From NCBI GenBank assembly GCA_002389675.1, contig DGQF01000005.1, positions 1-49,796 on the forward strand: a stretch of DNA of 49,796 nucleotides, in the 5' to 3' direction. This document shows positions 15,723-24,132 of this stretch, one piece after another (the stretch's first letter is position 1; every line of letters starts with the position of its first letter). This DNA is from Gammaproteobacteria bacterium UBA4421. GTDB taxonomy: Bacteria > Pseudomonadota > Gammaproteobacteria > Pseudomonadales > Azotimanducaceae. The translations under genes and the position numbers were made by a program. The notes beneath the pieces were generated by a model. That model ran no database searches. It was given only the letters and a program-made list of their open reading frames with translations, and was not told the origin of the DNA.

Positions 15723-17276
15723 ATGAGTTGGGAAAAAGAAGTAAACGAGCTTTCGCAGCGCCGTTTTCTGGCGCGCCAGCAGGGCGGTAAAACCGGCATT
15801 GCCAAACAACACGCAAAAGGCCGGTTAACCATACGTGAGCGCATAGAGGCGCTTTTGGACGACGGTAGTTTTCGTGAGCATGGACGCGCGACCGCGAGTC
15901 CGGTTTACGACGACGACGATGAGATAATCGAGTACGTGCCTGCCAACTATGTGGTTGGATTTGGCAAGGTAGGTGGTCGCCGGTTGGTGGTTGGTGGTGA
16001 GGACTTCACTCTCAAGGGAGGCTCACCTAACGCCGCAGGATTACGTAAAAGTGTCTACGCCGAGCACCTTGCGGTGCAGTATCGTGTGCCACTTGTGCGT
16101 TTGCTAGAGGGCGGTGGCGGTAGCGTCAAAGGTGGCTCAAAAAAAGGCGGTACCACCGGTGAACCGGTATATGCAGAGCCGCGGTTTAAAATCATAGCGG
16201 ATGCATTGTCTGAAATTCCGGTAGTTTCGGCTGCCATGGGTGCGGTGGCCGGTTTTCCTGCGGGACGTCTGGTCGCGTCACACTTCTCGGTAATGACAAA
16301 ATATACGGCGCAAATAATGATCGGTGGCCCAGCCTTGGTTGAGCGCGCGTTGGGGGTCAGTCTGAGCAAAGACGAACTTGGCGGTGCTCAGGTTCACGCC
16401 AGTAGCGGGATTGTCGATAACCTGGCGAACGATGAATATGATGCTTTTGATCAGGTACAAAAATTTCTAAGTTACCTGCCCAACAGCGTATGGCAGCGAA
16501 CCCCGCGTATAGCCTGCGAGGATCCGGTGGATCGAATGGAAGAGGCGCTGCTTTCGATTGTTCCGCGTGCCGCAAATACGGCCTTTGACATGCGAGCCAT
16601 TGTTAATATGGTCGTTGATCAGGGAAGTTTTTTTGAAATGGGGGCTGCTTTTGGTCCAAGTCAGATATGTGGGTTTGCCAGATTAGATGGCCAACCGGTC
16701 GGTGTCTTGGCCAACGATTGCCATTATTACGCCGGGGCGATGACCGCAGAGGCGGCCCAGAAATACCGCCGGTTTGTTGAAACCTGCGATACCTTTCATG
16801 TGCCAATTGTTAATTTCGTAGATCAGCCAGGATTTATGATCGGCCCTGAATCCGAGAGCGCTGGCACTATACGTTTTGGCATGGCCGCTGTTGCCGCAGC
16901 CGCACAATCAACCATACCGTGGGCGGTGATTCAGGTTCATAAAGGCTTTGGTGTGGCCACAGCGGCACACTATGCGCCGGGAAACTACGTGTTGGCATGG
17001 CCTTCGGTGGAATCAGGTGCTCTGCCACTCGAGGGAGGCGTTGCGGTGGCTTTTCGTAAAGAGATTGCAGATGCTGATAACCCTGAAGCAAAGCGTCGTG
17101 AATTTGAAGATAAGTTGCGTGAGGGCCGATCACCCTTTCCGCGCGCTGAGTCTTTTGCTGTGCACGAATTGATCGATCCTCGCGAGACGCGGCCTATGCT
17201 GTGCGAATGGATCGATTGGATACAACCGCAACTGGATAGCCTGATTGGACCTGTTCGATTTGGCATGCGCCCCTAA
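15723..17276 (+). CDS. Acyl-CoA carboxylase carboxyltransferase (beta) subunit
   Basis: A 517-residue carboxyltransferase of the propionyl/methylcrotonyl-CoA carboxylase class, with the N- and C-terminal crotonase-like domains in one chain. KQHAKGRLTIRERIEALLDDGS near residue 25 is the family signature. GGEDFTLKGGSPN, LLEGGGGSVKGG and GAVAGFPAGRL lie in the N domain, and FVDQPGFMIGPESESAGTIR and the glycine-rich HKGFGVATAAHY in the C domain. It transfers carboxyl from biotin to an acyl-CoA. Propionyl-, methylcrotonyl-, geranyl- or another acyl-CoA cannot be separated by eye. The start is 3 bases after the crotonase stop. Confidence 0.9.
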   Translation: MSWEKEVNELSQRRFLARQQGGKTGIAKQHAKGRLTIRERIEALLDDGSFREHGRATASPVYDDDDEIIEYVPANYVVGFGKVGGRRLVVGGEDFTLKGGSPNAAGLRKSVYAEHLAVQYRVPLVRLLEGGGGSVKGGSKKGGTTGEPVYAEPRFKIIADALSEIPVVSAAMGAVAGFPAGRLVASHFSVMTKYTAQIMIGGPALVERALGVSLSKDELGGAQVHASSGIVDNLANDEYDAFDQVQKFLSYLPNSVWQRTPRIACEDPVDRMEEALLSIVPRAANTAFDMRAIVNMVVDQGSFFEMGAAFGPSQICGFARLDGQPVGVLANDCHYYAGAMTAEAAQKYRRFVETCDTFHVPIVNFVDQPGFMIGPESESAGTIRFGMAAVAAAAQSTIPWAVIQVHKGFGVATAAHYAPGNYVLAWPSVESGALPLEGGVAVAFRKEIADADNPEAKRREFEDKLREGRSPFPRAESFAVHELIDPRETRPMLCEWIDWIQPQLDSLIGPVRFGMRP

Positions 17277-17300
17277 ACCTTAAATCTATTGGAGTAAAAA

Positions 17301-18173
17301 ATGAGTATTTCTTTCGAAAATCAAGTGGCTATTGTGACCGGCGCGGGAGGGGGCTTAGGCCGTTGCCATGCGCTTGAATTGGCCAAGCGGGGGGCGAAAG
17401 TTGTTGTTAATGATCTTGGTGGCGCAATGGACGGCACCGGTGGCTCATCGGCGGCGGCGGAGAGTGTTGTGGCAGAGATCATAGCTGCTGGCGGCGAGGC
17501 CATTGCCAACGGTGGGTCAGTCTCAGATCGTGTTGGCGCTAAAAGTATGGTTGATGATGCAATGGCCGCTTGGGGGCGCGTTGACATATTAATTAACAAC
17601 GCAGGCATACTCAGAGATAGGTCGTTTGCCAAGATGACCTTGGACGATTTCGAGCTCGTCATGAGTGTTCACTTAGCGGGCGCTGTTAATTGCACACACG
17701 CGGTATGGCCGATTATGCGTGCGCAAAACTATGGTCGTATTTTAATGACCACATCACCCACAGGGCTTTATGGTAATTTTGGTCAAACCAATTATGGCGC
17801 GGCCAAACTGGCCCAAGTTGGATTTATGAACTCGCTTAAGATCGAGGGTGCAAAAAATAATATTTACACCAACACGATTGCGCCTGTTGCCGCGACCCGT
17901 ATGACAGAAGAACTTATGCCTGAAGCGGCGTTAGCGAAATTAGGACCAGAGTTAGTGACCCCGGCCGCTGTGTTTTTGGTCAGTCAGGAGGCCCCTAACG
18001 GTGTCATCCTGCAGGCACAAGGGGGGCAATTCTCCATGGCATGTATCGTTGAAAATCCGGGGGTGAATTTAGGTGCCGATGCAGATGCTGATGACATTGC
18101 CGCGCATTATGCCGATATTGTTGATCTTGCCGATCTCAAGCCGCGTAATATGCTGCAGATGAGTGCGCTATAG
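17301..18173 (+). CDS. SDR of the multifunctional-enzyme-2 (3-hydroxyacyl-CoA dehydrogenase) type
   Basis: A 290-residue SDR. TGAGGGLGRCHALELAKRG followed by VVVNDLGGAMDGTGG is the signature of the dehydrogenase half of peroxisomal MFE-2 (HSD17B4/Fox2). NNAGILRDRSFAKMT, the catalytic Ser in TTSPTGLYGNFGQ and YGAAK complete the active site. Family members oxidise (3R)-hydroxyacyl-CoA with NAD. The eukaryotic enzyme is fused to a hydratase and a sterol-carrier domain; here the protein ends after the SDR and a short Asp-rich tail (DADADD). GGAG lies about 8 bases before ATG 17301. Placed just after the carboxyltransferase, it supports a beta-oxidation-like pathway linked to the carboxylase. Confidence 0.88.
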   Translation: MSISFENQVAIVTGAGGGLGRCHALELAKRGAKVVVNDLGGAMDGTGGSSAAAESVVAEIIAAGGEAIANGGSVSDRVGAKSMVDDAMAAWGRVDILINNAGILRDRSFAKMTLDDFELVMSVHLAGAVNCTHAVWPIMRAQNYGRILMTTSPTGLYGNFGQTNYGAAKLAQVGFMNSLKIEGAKNNIYTNTIAPVAATRMTEELMPEAALAKLGPELVTPAAVFLVSQEAPNGVILQAQGGQFSMACIVENPGVNLGADADADDIAAHYADIVDLADLKPRNMLQMSAL

Positions 18174-18193
18174 TTGGTGTTTGAGGGGATTTA

Positions 18194-18397
18194 ATGTCAG
18201 TACTGATTCTAACGGTGGTGGTTTCCTTCTTGCTGGGTGGGGGACTCTGGCTAGCTTTAGGTAGTCGATTATCCTTTCGTGATGATCCTCGCGAAAACGA
18301 TAAAATGAATGTTGTGGTGTATTTTGCGGCAATGTTACCGTTAAGTTTTGTATTGGTATTTTTTGGTATTGTGGCGCTAGAGGCTTATGCCTCGTAG
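18194..18397 (+). CDS. Small membrane protein
   Basis: A 67-residue protein with two predicted membrane helices (about residues 4-22 and 42-62) joined by a charged loop with FRDDPRENDKMN. GAGGGG sits just before ATG 18194, which supports real translation. It begins 20 bases after the MFE-2-like gene and is probably the last gene of that operon. I do not recognise the family. A subunit or anchor role is possible but not shown. Confidence 0.6.
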   Translation: MSVLILTVVVSFLLGGGLWLALGSRLSFRDDPRENDKMNVVVYFAAMLPLSFVLVFFGIVALEAYAS

Positions 18398-18441
18398 CGT
18401 CATCGCCAGTCGCCTAAAGCATACGATAAGCCTGCGCTAGG

Positions 18442-19053
18442 ATGCAGCTCAACGTCGATCCTGATCAGGTTAAAGGATTTCTAGATCCCTTAGAGGGCGA
18501 AAGACTTTACGACTTGGCGCAATCGGCCGCGCAGTTCGGCCCCTGTTTGGAAATTGGCAGCTATTGCGGGAAATCGACGCTGTATATCGGCGCTGGTGTT
18601 AAAGCCAGTGGGGGCGTTTTATTTGCCTTAGATCATCATCGTGGTTCAGAGGAACATCAGATGGGTGAGCTCTACCACGACCCTGAACTGTATGACGACA
18701 CGCTGGGGAAGATGGATTCGTTGCCGGCATTCAGGCGAACGCTGGCCAACGCTGAGCTCGAAGGTCATGTAATTGCGTTGATTACCACAAGTGTCTTGGC
18801 CGGCCGTTACTGGCAAACGCCATTGTCTATGGTCTTCATAGATGGCGGTCACAGTATGGCGGCTGCTCTGAATGACTATCGTATTTGGAGCCGTCACATC
18901 AAGCCAGGAGGCTATTTAGCGATCCATGACATTTTTCCGGATCCTAAAGACGGTGGCCAAGCACCCTATAGCATCTACCAGTTGGCTCAAGCCTCAGGTC
19001 AATTCGAAACCTTACCAAGCACTCAAACACTGGGTGTATTGCGCCGCCTGTGA
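18442..19053 (+). CDS. Class I SAM-dependent methyltransferase (Methyltransf_24-like)
   Basis: A 203-residue Rossmann methyltransferase. Motif I is PCLEIGSYCGKSTLYIG near residues 34-50. ALDHHRGSEEHQ gives the acidic post-II region, and VFIDGGHS and GGYLAIHDIFPD are typical of the Methyltransf_24 group that includes O-methyltransferase-like enzymes. The SYCGKST pattern is often seen near glycan or antibiotic modification genes. The ATG follows AGG directly, so the ribosome site is poor. It converges on the toroid gene with a 3-bp gap and is not in the same operon as the glycosyltransferase trio, but could share a pathway with it. The acceptor is unknown. Confidence 0.8.
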   Translation: MQLNVDPDQVKGFLDPLEGERLYDLAQSAAQFGPCLEIGSYCGKSTLYIGAGVKASGGVLFALDHHRGSEEHQMGELYHDPELYDDTLGKMDSLPAFRRTLANAELEGHVIALITTSVLAGRYWQTPLSMVFIDGGHSMAAALNDYRIWSRHIKPGGYLAIHDIFPDPKDGGQAPYSIYQLAQASGQFETLPSTQTLGVLRRL

Positions 19054-19056
19054 TGT

Positions 19057-20058
19057 TCAACGGTGCTGGTTGAACAGTGAATGTGCCGGTGTGAGTCGAA
19101 ATAATGCATCAGCTGCCAGTAATACAGCAGCAGCGGTCCAACTTGGGCGTTCGTCGGGCCAGAGGGTATTGTCGGTGAAGACATACCCGGTCCACCAACT
19201 CCCGTCAGTGAACTGAAAGCGCTGAATGCCTTCGTAAAGTGCTTTGGCGCTTTTGATGTCATTTGCTGCCATACACGCCATGATGAGTTCAGATGTTTCT
19301 GCGATGGTGACCCAAGGTTCGTCAGCGACGCAGCGACAGCCTAGATTGGGCTCAACAAACTCCGCCCACCTGCGAGTTAACCGGTTTTGTGCTGATGAGT
19401 GCTGGATAACACCGGTCAGTACGGGGTAAAACCAATCCATTGAATAACGTGACTTGGAAGTCCATGTTCGATCGAAACGGTGCGGCTTGTGTCGAATAGC
19501 GTTGCCGAGTTGGTAGCGAGCCTGCAGTAAACGATGGGTATCTTTGTTTAGGACACTGGCTAAAGCGGCTGCGCATTCAAGTGATTTATAAATTGAACTG
19601 CAGCCTGTAACCAATGCGTCTCGGCTGATCCCTTTGGATTGATCTACTGCCCAGTAGATCTCACCCTCAGGGGTCTGCAGAGAAAGCACAAAATTGAGCG
19701 CCCGCTCGATCATCGGCCAATATTTAACGACTGTTTCCAGATCACCGGTGGCTTGGAAATAATGCCAAAGCCCAGTGGCGGGATAGGCGACAAAATTACT
19801 TTCCGCGCGTGTGTCTTGAGAGGCCTGTTTGTTGTTGTAGACGGCGTGCCATGCGCCGTCGTCGCGCTGAGTTTGTTGTAACCATTCAAATCCACGCCGC
19901 GCCGCTTGAGTGTGCCCACCAACAGTTAATCCCATAATGGCTTCCACGTGATCCCACGGGTCGACGATTCCGCCCGTAAACCATGGCAGTGCCCCGGACT
20001 CGAGTTGCAGTTTTGCGATGTATTGGGCCGTATGCGCCAGTCGTTTTGAATCAAACAC
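19057..20058 (-). CDS. Alpha-alpha-toroid protein, prenyltransferase/terpene-cyclase-like repeats
   Basis: A 333-residue soluble protein with several QW-like repeats of the alpha/alpha toroid: KLQLESGALPWF, QTQRDDGAWHAVY, SLQTPEGEIYWAVD and RFQFTDGSWWTGYVF. Such repeats occur in prenyltransferases and squalene cyclases, but also in six-hairpin glycosidases. The terpene-cyclase DxDD catalytic motif is not evident, so a carbohydrate-active or binding role is at least as likely. It starts at GTG 20058, which overlaps the TAG stop of the methyltransferase by one base. It is the third gene of the GT4 / methyltransferase / toroid unit. Confidence 0.7.
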   Translation of the reverse strand: MFDSKRLAHTAQYIAKLQLESGALPWFTGGIVDPWDHVEAIMGLTVGGHTQAARRGFEWLQQTQRDDGAWHAVYNNKQASQDTRAESNFVAYPATGLWHYFQATGDLETVVKYWPMIERALNFVLSLQTPEGEIYWAVDQSKGISRDALVTGCSSIYKSLECAAALASVLNKDTHRLLQARYQLGNAIRHKPHRFDRTWTSKSRYSMDWFYPVLTGVIQHSSAQNRLTRRWAEFVEPNLGCRCVADEPWVTIAETSELIMACMAANDIKSAKALYEGIQRFQFTDGSWWTGYVFTDNTLWPDERPSWTAAAVLLAADALFRLTPAHSLFNQHR

Positions 20059-20777
20059 TATGTTTCATTCACAAAATACATCACAACACTTTTACCCATA
20101 ATAGGGTTCAGCAGCCGGTCCATGAGCCGAGTTACCCATGGCTTGTGCATAAGATCCCAGACCAGCAGGCGGTGGTACAATTGAACCACTTTTACCGTTT
20201 CTCCTGTGTTCCAGAATAAGCAGCGCAGCCACCAATAAGGCACGTGCAGACTGTGCGCCCAATGTCTGGAAAACCGGCGCATCCGCAAGGATTCAATCGC
20301 CTTGCGTAGCGTTTGAGTTTTAAATATACGCACATGGCCGCCTTCTACTTCATGATACGGGGTGCTCAATTGCCAGCAAACCCATTCTGGAAACCATCGA
20401 GGCACGCTGACCGCAAATATGCCGCCCGGTCTGAGGACGCGTTTTATTTCTGACAATACCACCCCATAATCAGGTACATGCTCCAGCACTTCAGAGCAGA
20501 TGACCTTGTCAAAACTATCGTCAGCGAAGGGGAGGTTCAGTCCGCTGGTGTGCACAAAATGACAACTTTTAATCTCTGGCGATTGTTGTGGGCAAAATTC
20601 GTCTAATCTTTGCTTTGCTGTTTTAAGATCCCTGACTGAAAGATCAATGCCAACCACGTGAATGTCGGCGTGCAAAAAGCTGCTGATAGCATGCCTACCT
20701 TCGCCGCAGCCTAAATCCAGTACGCGGTCTCCTTTGGTAAAGTTCAGGAGATTAAAATTAATCGTTTCCAGGCTCAT
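20058..20777 (-). CDS. Class I SAM-dependent methyltransferase
   Basis: A 239-residue methyltransferase of the UbiE/Methyltransf_11 type. VLDLGCGEGRHAI is motif I (near residues 19-31), VVGIDLS motif II, LPFADDSFDKVICSEVLEHV motif III and IKRVLRPGGIFAVSVPR motif IV. The C-terminal 90 residues are rich in Trp, Arg and Tyr (PEWVCWQLST, HVPYWWLRCLFWN) and probably form the acceptor site or a membrane contact. Its ATG overlaps the GT4 stop (ATGA) and its stop overlaps the toroid start, so all three are translationally coupled. Probably a sugar, lipid or glycolipid methyltransferase, by context only. Confidence 0.82.
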   Translation of the reverse strand: MSLETINFNLLNFTKGDRVLDLGCGEGRHAISSFLHADIHVVGIDLSVRDLKTAKQRLDEFCPQQSPEIKSCHFVHTSGLNLPFADDSFDKVICSEVLEHVPDYGVVLSEIKRVLRPGGIFAVSVPRWFPEWVCWQLSTPYHEVEGGHVRIFKTQTLRKAIESLRMRRFSRHWAHSLHVPYWWLRCLFWNTGETVKVVQLYHRLLVWDLMHKPWVTRLMDRLLNPIMGKSVVMYFVNET

Positions 20778-22063
20778 ATTCGGGGTCCATTTAATACAAC
20801 GTCTTGGTAGTAATGGCTAAGACGCTCGGCGGTTAGTTTCCAATTAAAGGTTGTTGTCATGCGCAAACGACCTGCTTCAGCGTAAGCCTGGCGGCGTTCG
20901 GGATTGTCTAGAAGTTTTGCGATAGCGCGCGCTAGCGCGTTTGGGTTGCCTTTGGGAACGGTAATGCCGGCATCGCCGACCACTTCGGGTAACGCGCCTC
21001 CATCTGTGGCGACTACCGGCACAGCGCAAGCCATGGCCTCTGCAGCGGGTAGACCAAACCCTTCATATTGTGATGGCACAACCGCGATGGTTGCTGTGGC
21101 ATATAGCCGGACAATTTCTTCAGGAGCGATGCCGTGTTTGAAGTCGATGGTATCGTTCAGAGCGTGGTCGGTAATAAGTTTAGCGGTATGGCCGCCGCTC
21201 TTGGGTTTGCCAATGAAGGTGAGGCGTAATTGCGGGTATTGCTGTTTTAATTGAGCAATCGCCGGGATCAGATATTGGGTGCCTTTTAGGGGTTGGTCTG
21301 CGCTGGCTGTGGTGATTAAGTGGTGTGATGCCCGTTTAATATGGGGTAATGGCTTAAAGGTATGGCTGTCGACGCCATTGTGAATCATTTTAATTTTGGC
21401 TTGATTGACCCCGAATGCACTGGCGATATCGCGCTTTGCGCATTCGCTCACGGTTGTAATGTGGTGAAGCCTTTTCGCAACACGAGTTTGCATGTTTAAA
21501 AAATGATGCCAGCGCTTGATCATAAGGCGGGCCCCGCGATTAGGGGTGTGCGCAAGGGCGATGTCTAAGTCGAAAGTAATCGGGTGATGGATAGTTGTCG
21601 TGACGGCTAGACCTTTTCTCTGTAAAGCCAGCACGCCATAGCTTAAGCTTTGATTGTCGTGAATGATGTCGTATTGATGGTGATGTTTAAGGAGATATTT
21701 CTTTGCCCTTTGACCAAATGTATAAGGTTCTGGAAAACCGCCAGAATTCATAGACCACCATTCGAACAGATCTGTCGCAGAGCCCAGATGTTTCAGTTTA
21801 AGGGCGCGCAGGGGATCTTGCTTGTCGTAAAGGTTGAGGCCCGGTAGTTTGATCAGCGAGATGTCATCATCTAAGTCTGGATAAGGTTCTCCTGAAATCA
21901 CATCAACGTGATGTCCAATATCCTTCAGTGCTCGGGAGACATATTTCAGGTAAATGCCTTGGCCGCCGCTGAATGGGTTGCTACGGTATCCCAGCAACGC
22001 GATCCGCAGTGGCTTGAAATGGGATTTTGGGGTGTCCTCAGCATCGACGGTGGTTTCAGACAC
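20774..22063 (-). CDS. GT4-family glycosyltransferase
   Basis: A 429-residue GT-B glycosyltransferase. N-terminal domain: RIALLGYRSNPFSGGQGIYLKY with the glycine-rich loop, HLITTASADQPLKGTQYL at the domain junction. C-terminal domain: FIGKPKSGG, VVPSQYEGFGLPAAEAMACAVPVVATDGGALPEVVGDAG, which is the EX7E nucleotide-sugar-binding motif. Such enzymes are retaining transferases using NDP-sugars. GTG 22063 is the likely start with GGGAA upstream. It leads the minus-strand trio with the methyltransferase and toroid protein. No other polysaccharide-locus genes (flippase, polymerase, sugar-nucleotide synthesis) are nearby, so the product may be a small glycolipid and not a long polymer. Confidence 0.88.
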   Translation of the reverse strand: MSETTVDAEDTPKSHFKPLRIALLGYRSNPFSGGQGIYLKYVSRALKDIGHHVDVISGEPYPDLDDDISLIKLPGLNLYDKQDPLRALKLKHLGSATDLFEWWSMNSGGFPEPYTFGQRAKKYLLKHHHQYDIIHDNQSLSYGVLALQRKGLAVTTTIHHPITFDLDIALAHTPNRGARLMIKRWHHFLNMQTRVAKRLHHITTVSECAKRDIASAFGVNQAKIKMIHNGVDSHTFKPLPHIKRASHHLITTASADQPLKGTQYLIPAIAQLKQQYPQLRLTFIGKPKSGGHTAKLITDHALNDTIDFKHGIAPEEIVRLYATATIAVVPSQYEGFGLPAAEAMACAVPVVATDGGALPEVVGDAGITVPKGNPNALARAIAKLLDNPERRQAYAEAGRLRMTTTFNWKLTAERLSHYYQDVVLNGPRI

Positions 22064-22197
22064 TTGTGTTTCCCAGCGATAAAATAGTGCCAGATGGTAA
22101 AGACTGGGACTCTCTTAATCCAGTCTATAACAGATGAAAGACGTCTGATTGAGCGGAGATTAAACATCTATTGGCAGTCGCCGATTTCGTGGCCTTC

Positions 22198-23028
22198 TTA
22201 GGTGATGTTTTCTGCAAGTCTCAGGTTATGCTGCAAACTTGCGATCCATTGCTGTCCTTCCGCGGACTGCTCGAGACATTTGATGCCCTCAGAGACATGG
22301 GGTTGGACTTCCTTGGAAAAAAATTCAGGAACACCAGCCTGCAGGTCGGCGGCATGATCAAGCCCGCGGGATTGTGCTTCGCCGGTTTCGCAGAACTCGG
22401 TGTAGAGTCTAGGTAGTTTATTGAGGTAGTGTGGATCGGCCATTTGACCGATCAGATCGGCACATCGGACAAGGTCGCCAAGACCATCATGATCCGCCGG
22501 GTACTCAGGGGTCAAAACCGGGAAATAGGTCATAGTGATATATCGTGCCACTGCGTCGGTGTCGATGATGGGGTCGGCGGCAAACTTTTCCTGCACATAC
22601 ATTATCCCGCGGTCAATATGATACGGCGTCAGGAATGCATCAGTTGCGCCGGTGGGGCGGTTTATGATGTTCCCAGTACGCGAAATTTTCGCGGAGCTCA
22701 GGTTGTCCTCAGGGAGCAATGACCGCAGATAACCAACGTCGTGAAAAAGCATCGCGACAACGGCATTGATCCAATTCTTGGTAGAAAGGTCGCCGTAAAT
22801 CATTTGCCGGCCCCGCAGAATGCACAGCCCCGCATCAGTGATCAGCAGGGTGTGATGGATGTCATGATAAGCGCAGTTGCAGTTGACCAGCAGTTCCAGC
22901 GCCGTCTTGGTGGCGCATTCTAACGAATGTCTTTCAGTGGCCGAGGTTTGCTCAAACATTTGGTCAAACGCCGACAGCGTATGTTTCACAAAAGCATCGA
23001 TCAAAATGGTGTTGGCATCAAATATCAT
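22198..23028 (-). CDS. HD-domain metal-dependent phosphohydrolase-like protein
   Basis: A 276-residue protein with an HD-type metal site: His in CAYHDIHHTL (near residue 55), the HD pair in AMLFHDVGYLRS (near 97) and Asp in RCADLIGQMAD (near 190). The spacing resembles bacterial HD/PDEase proteins acting on cyclic or other phosphoester nucleotides. GDLSTKNWINAV sits between the first His and the HD pair. There is no GYP motif, so it is not an HD-GYP c-di-GMP esterase. It is divergent from metR with a 122-bp gap. Substrate and partners are unknown. Confidence 0.75.
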   Translation of the reverse strand: MIFDANTILIDAFVKHTLSAFDQMFEQTSATERHSLECATKTALELLVNCNCAYHDIHHTLLITDAGLCILRGRQMIYGDLSTKNWINAVVAMLFHDVGYLRSLLPEDNLSSAKISRTGNIINRPTGATDAFLTPYHIDRGIMYVQEKFAADPIIDTDAVARYITMTYFPVLTPEYPADHDGLGDLVRCADLIGQMADPHYLNKLPRLYTEFCETGEAQSRGLDHAADLQAGVPEFFSKEVQPHVSEGIKCLEQSAEGQQWIASLQHNLRLAENIT

Positions 23029-23150
23029 TGGTTGAGTTTACTGAACTCTGCTGGTGGCCTGCGTGCATTGGCGCACAGTATTGAGATGGATTTGTCCAAC
23101 GGTGTTACCATGTTTGACCGATTATCGAACGGTTGGATTGAGTAATCGTT

Positions 23151-24080
23151 ATGTCCCAAATTGAGTTACGCCACCTGCGCACGCTTGTTGCACTCAGAGA
23201 TGCTGGAAGTTTAGTGGATGCGGCGGATCGTGTATTTCTTACCCAGTCTGCGTTATCTCATCAGGTGAAAGACTTGGAGACGCGCATCGGATGTGCGTTG
23301 TTTGTGCGCAAAACCCGGCCCGTACGGTTTACAACGGCGGGAACGCGGTTGCTTAGTCTTGCAGACGAAGTGCTGCCGCAGATTCACACCACTGAATTGG
23401 ATCTGCAACGATTGGCCGGTGGTGAATCGGGGCGAATCCTTATGGCTATAGAGTGTCATAGCTGTTTTGAATGGCTGTTGCCGGCGATTGACATTTATCG
23501 TGATCATTGGCCGGATGTCGAATTAGATATCTCCAACGGTTTTCCTTTTGCACCTTTACCGGCTTTGGGGCGGGGTGATTTAGATTTAGTCATTACATCT
23601 GATCCTGCGCAGGAAGAGGGCGTTCATTATTTCCCGTTGTTCAGTTACGAGGCACTATTGGCGTTGGCTAAAGATCATCCGTTGGTGGCCAAACCCTGGA
23701 TTGAACCAGAAGATTTAGCGCCGGAAACGATCATTACCTATCCCGTAGACCGCGGGCGGTTAGACATCTTCACAGGTTTTCTCGATCTCGCAGGGATTGA
23801 ACCCAAACATATTCGGCATGCTGAGTTGACAACGATGATTGTGCAGCTGGTTGCCAGTAGCAGGGGGGTGACTTGCCTGCCTAATTGGGCGCTGCACGAA
23901 TACACCCAAAAAGAATATTTGGCGGTGCGGGCCCTGGGTGAGGAAGGGGTCTGGCCGACGCTGTATGCAGCAGTACGTAAAGATCAAGCCGATGCGCCTT
24001 TTATGCAAGGGTTTGTCGATATGGCAAAACGAACATGCTTTGAGAACTTGCACGGTATTGTGACCGCTGAATTGGGCTAA
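23151..24080 (+). CDS. metR: LysR-type regulator of methionine synthesis, MetR
   Basis: A 309-residue LysR regulator that follows E. coli MetR closely along its length. The HTH is in LRTLVALRDAGSLVDAADRV...TQSALSHQ (near residues 8-36). FVRKTRPVRFT, MAIECHSCFEWLLPA, DLVITSDPAQEEGVHYFPLF and the TYPVDRGRLDIF segment match the co-inducer domain of MetR, which senses homocysteine and activates metE/metH and related genes. No metE or metF lies in the window, so it acts on distant targets. A cystathionine-synthase-like gene is present about 13 kb away. ATG 23151 fits the family N-terminus. Confidence 0.88.
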   Translation: MSQIELRHLRTLVALRDAGSLVDAADRVFLTQSALSHQVKDLETRIGCALFVRKTRPVRFTTAGTRLLSLADEVLPQIHTTELDLQRLAGGESGRILMAIECHSCFEWLLPAIDIYRDHWPDVELDISNGFPFAPLPALGRGDLDLVITSDPAQEEGVHYFPLFSYEALLALAKDHPLVAKPWIEPEDLAPETIITYPVDRGRLDIFTGFLDLAGIEPKHIRHAELTTMIVQLVASSRGVTCLPNWALHEYTQKEYLAVRALGEEGVWPTLYAAVRKDQADAPFMQGFVDMAKRTCFENLHGIVTAELG

Positions 24081-24132
24081 CGCGTCAAGAGTGAAGCAGC
24101 GTTGAAGGGTTATACCCCCTTACATTCGAGGC

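Noticed and set aside
24106..24120. Hairpin between metR and the PNPOx-like gene as a terminator
   Set aside because: Only five pairs and no T tract on either strand.
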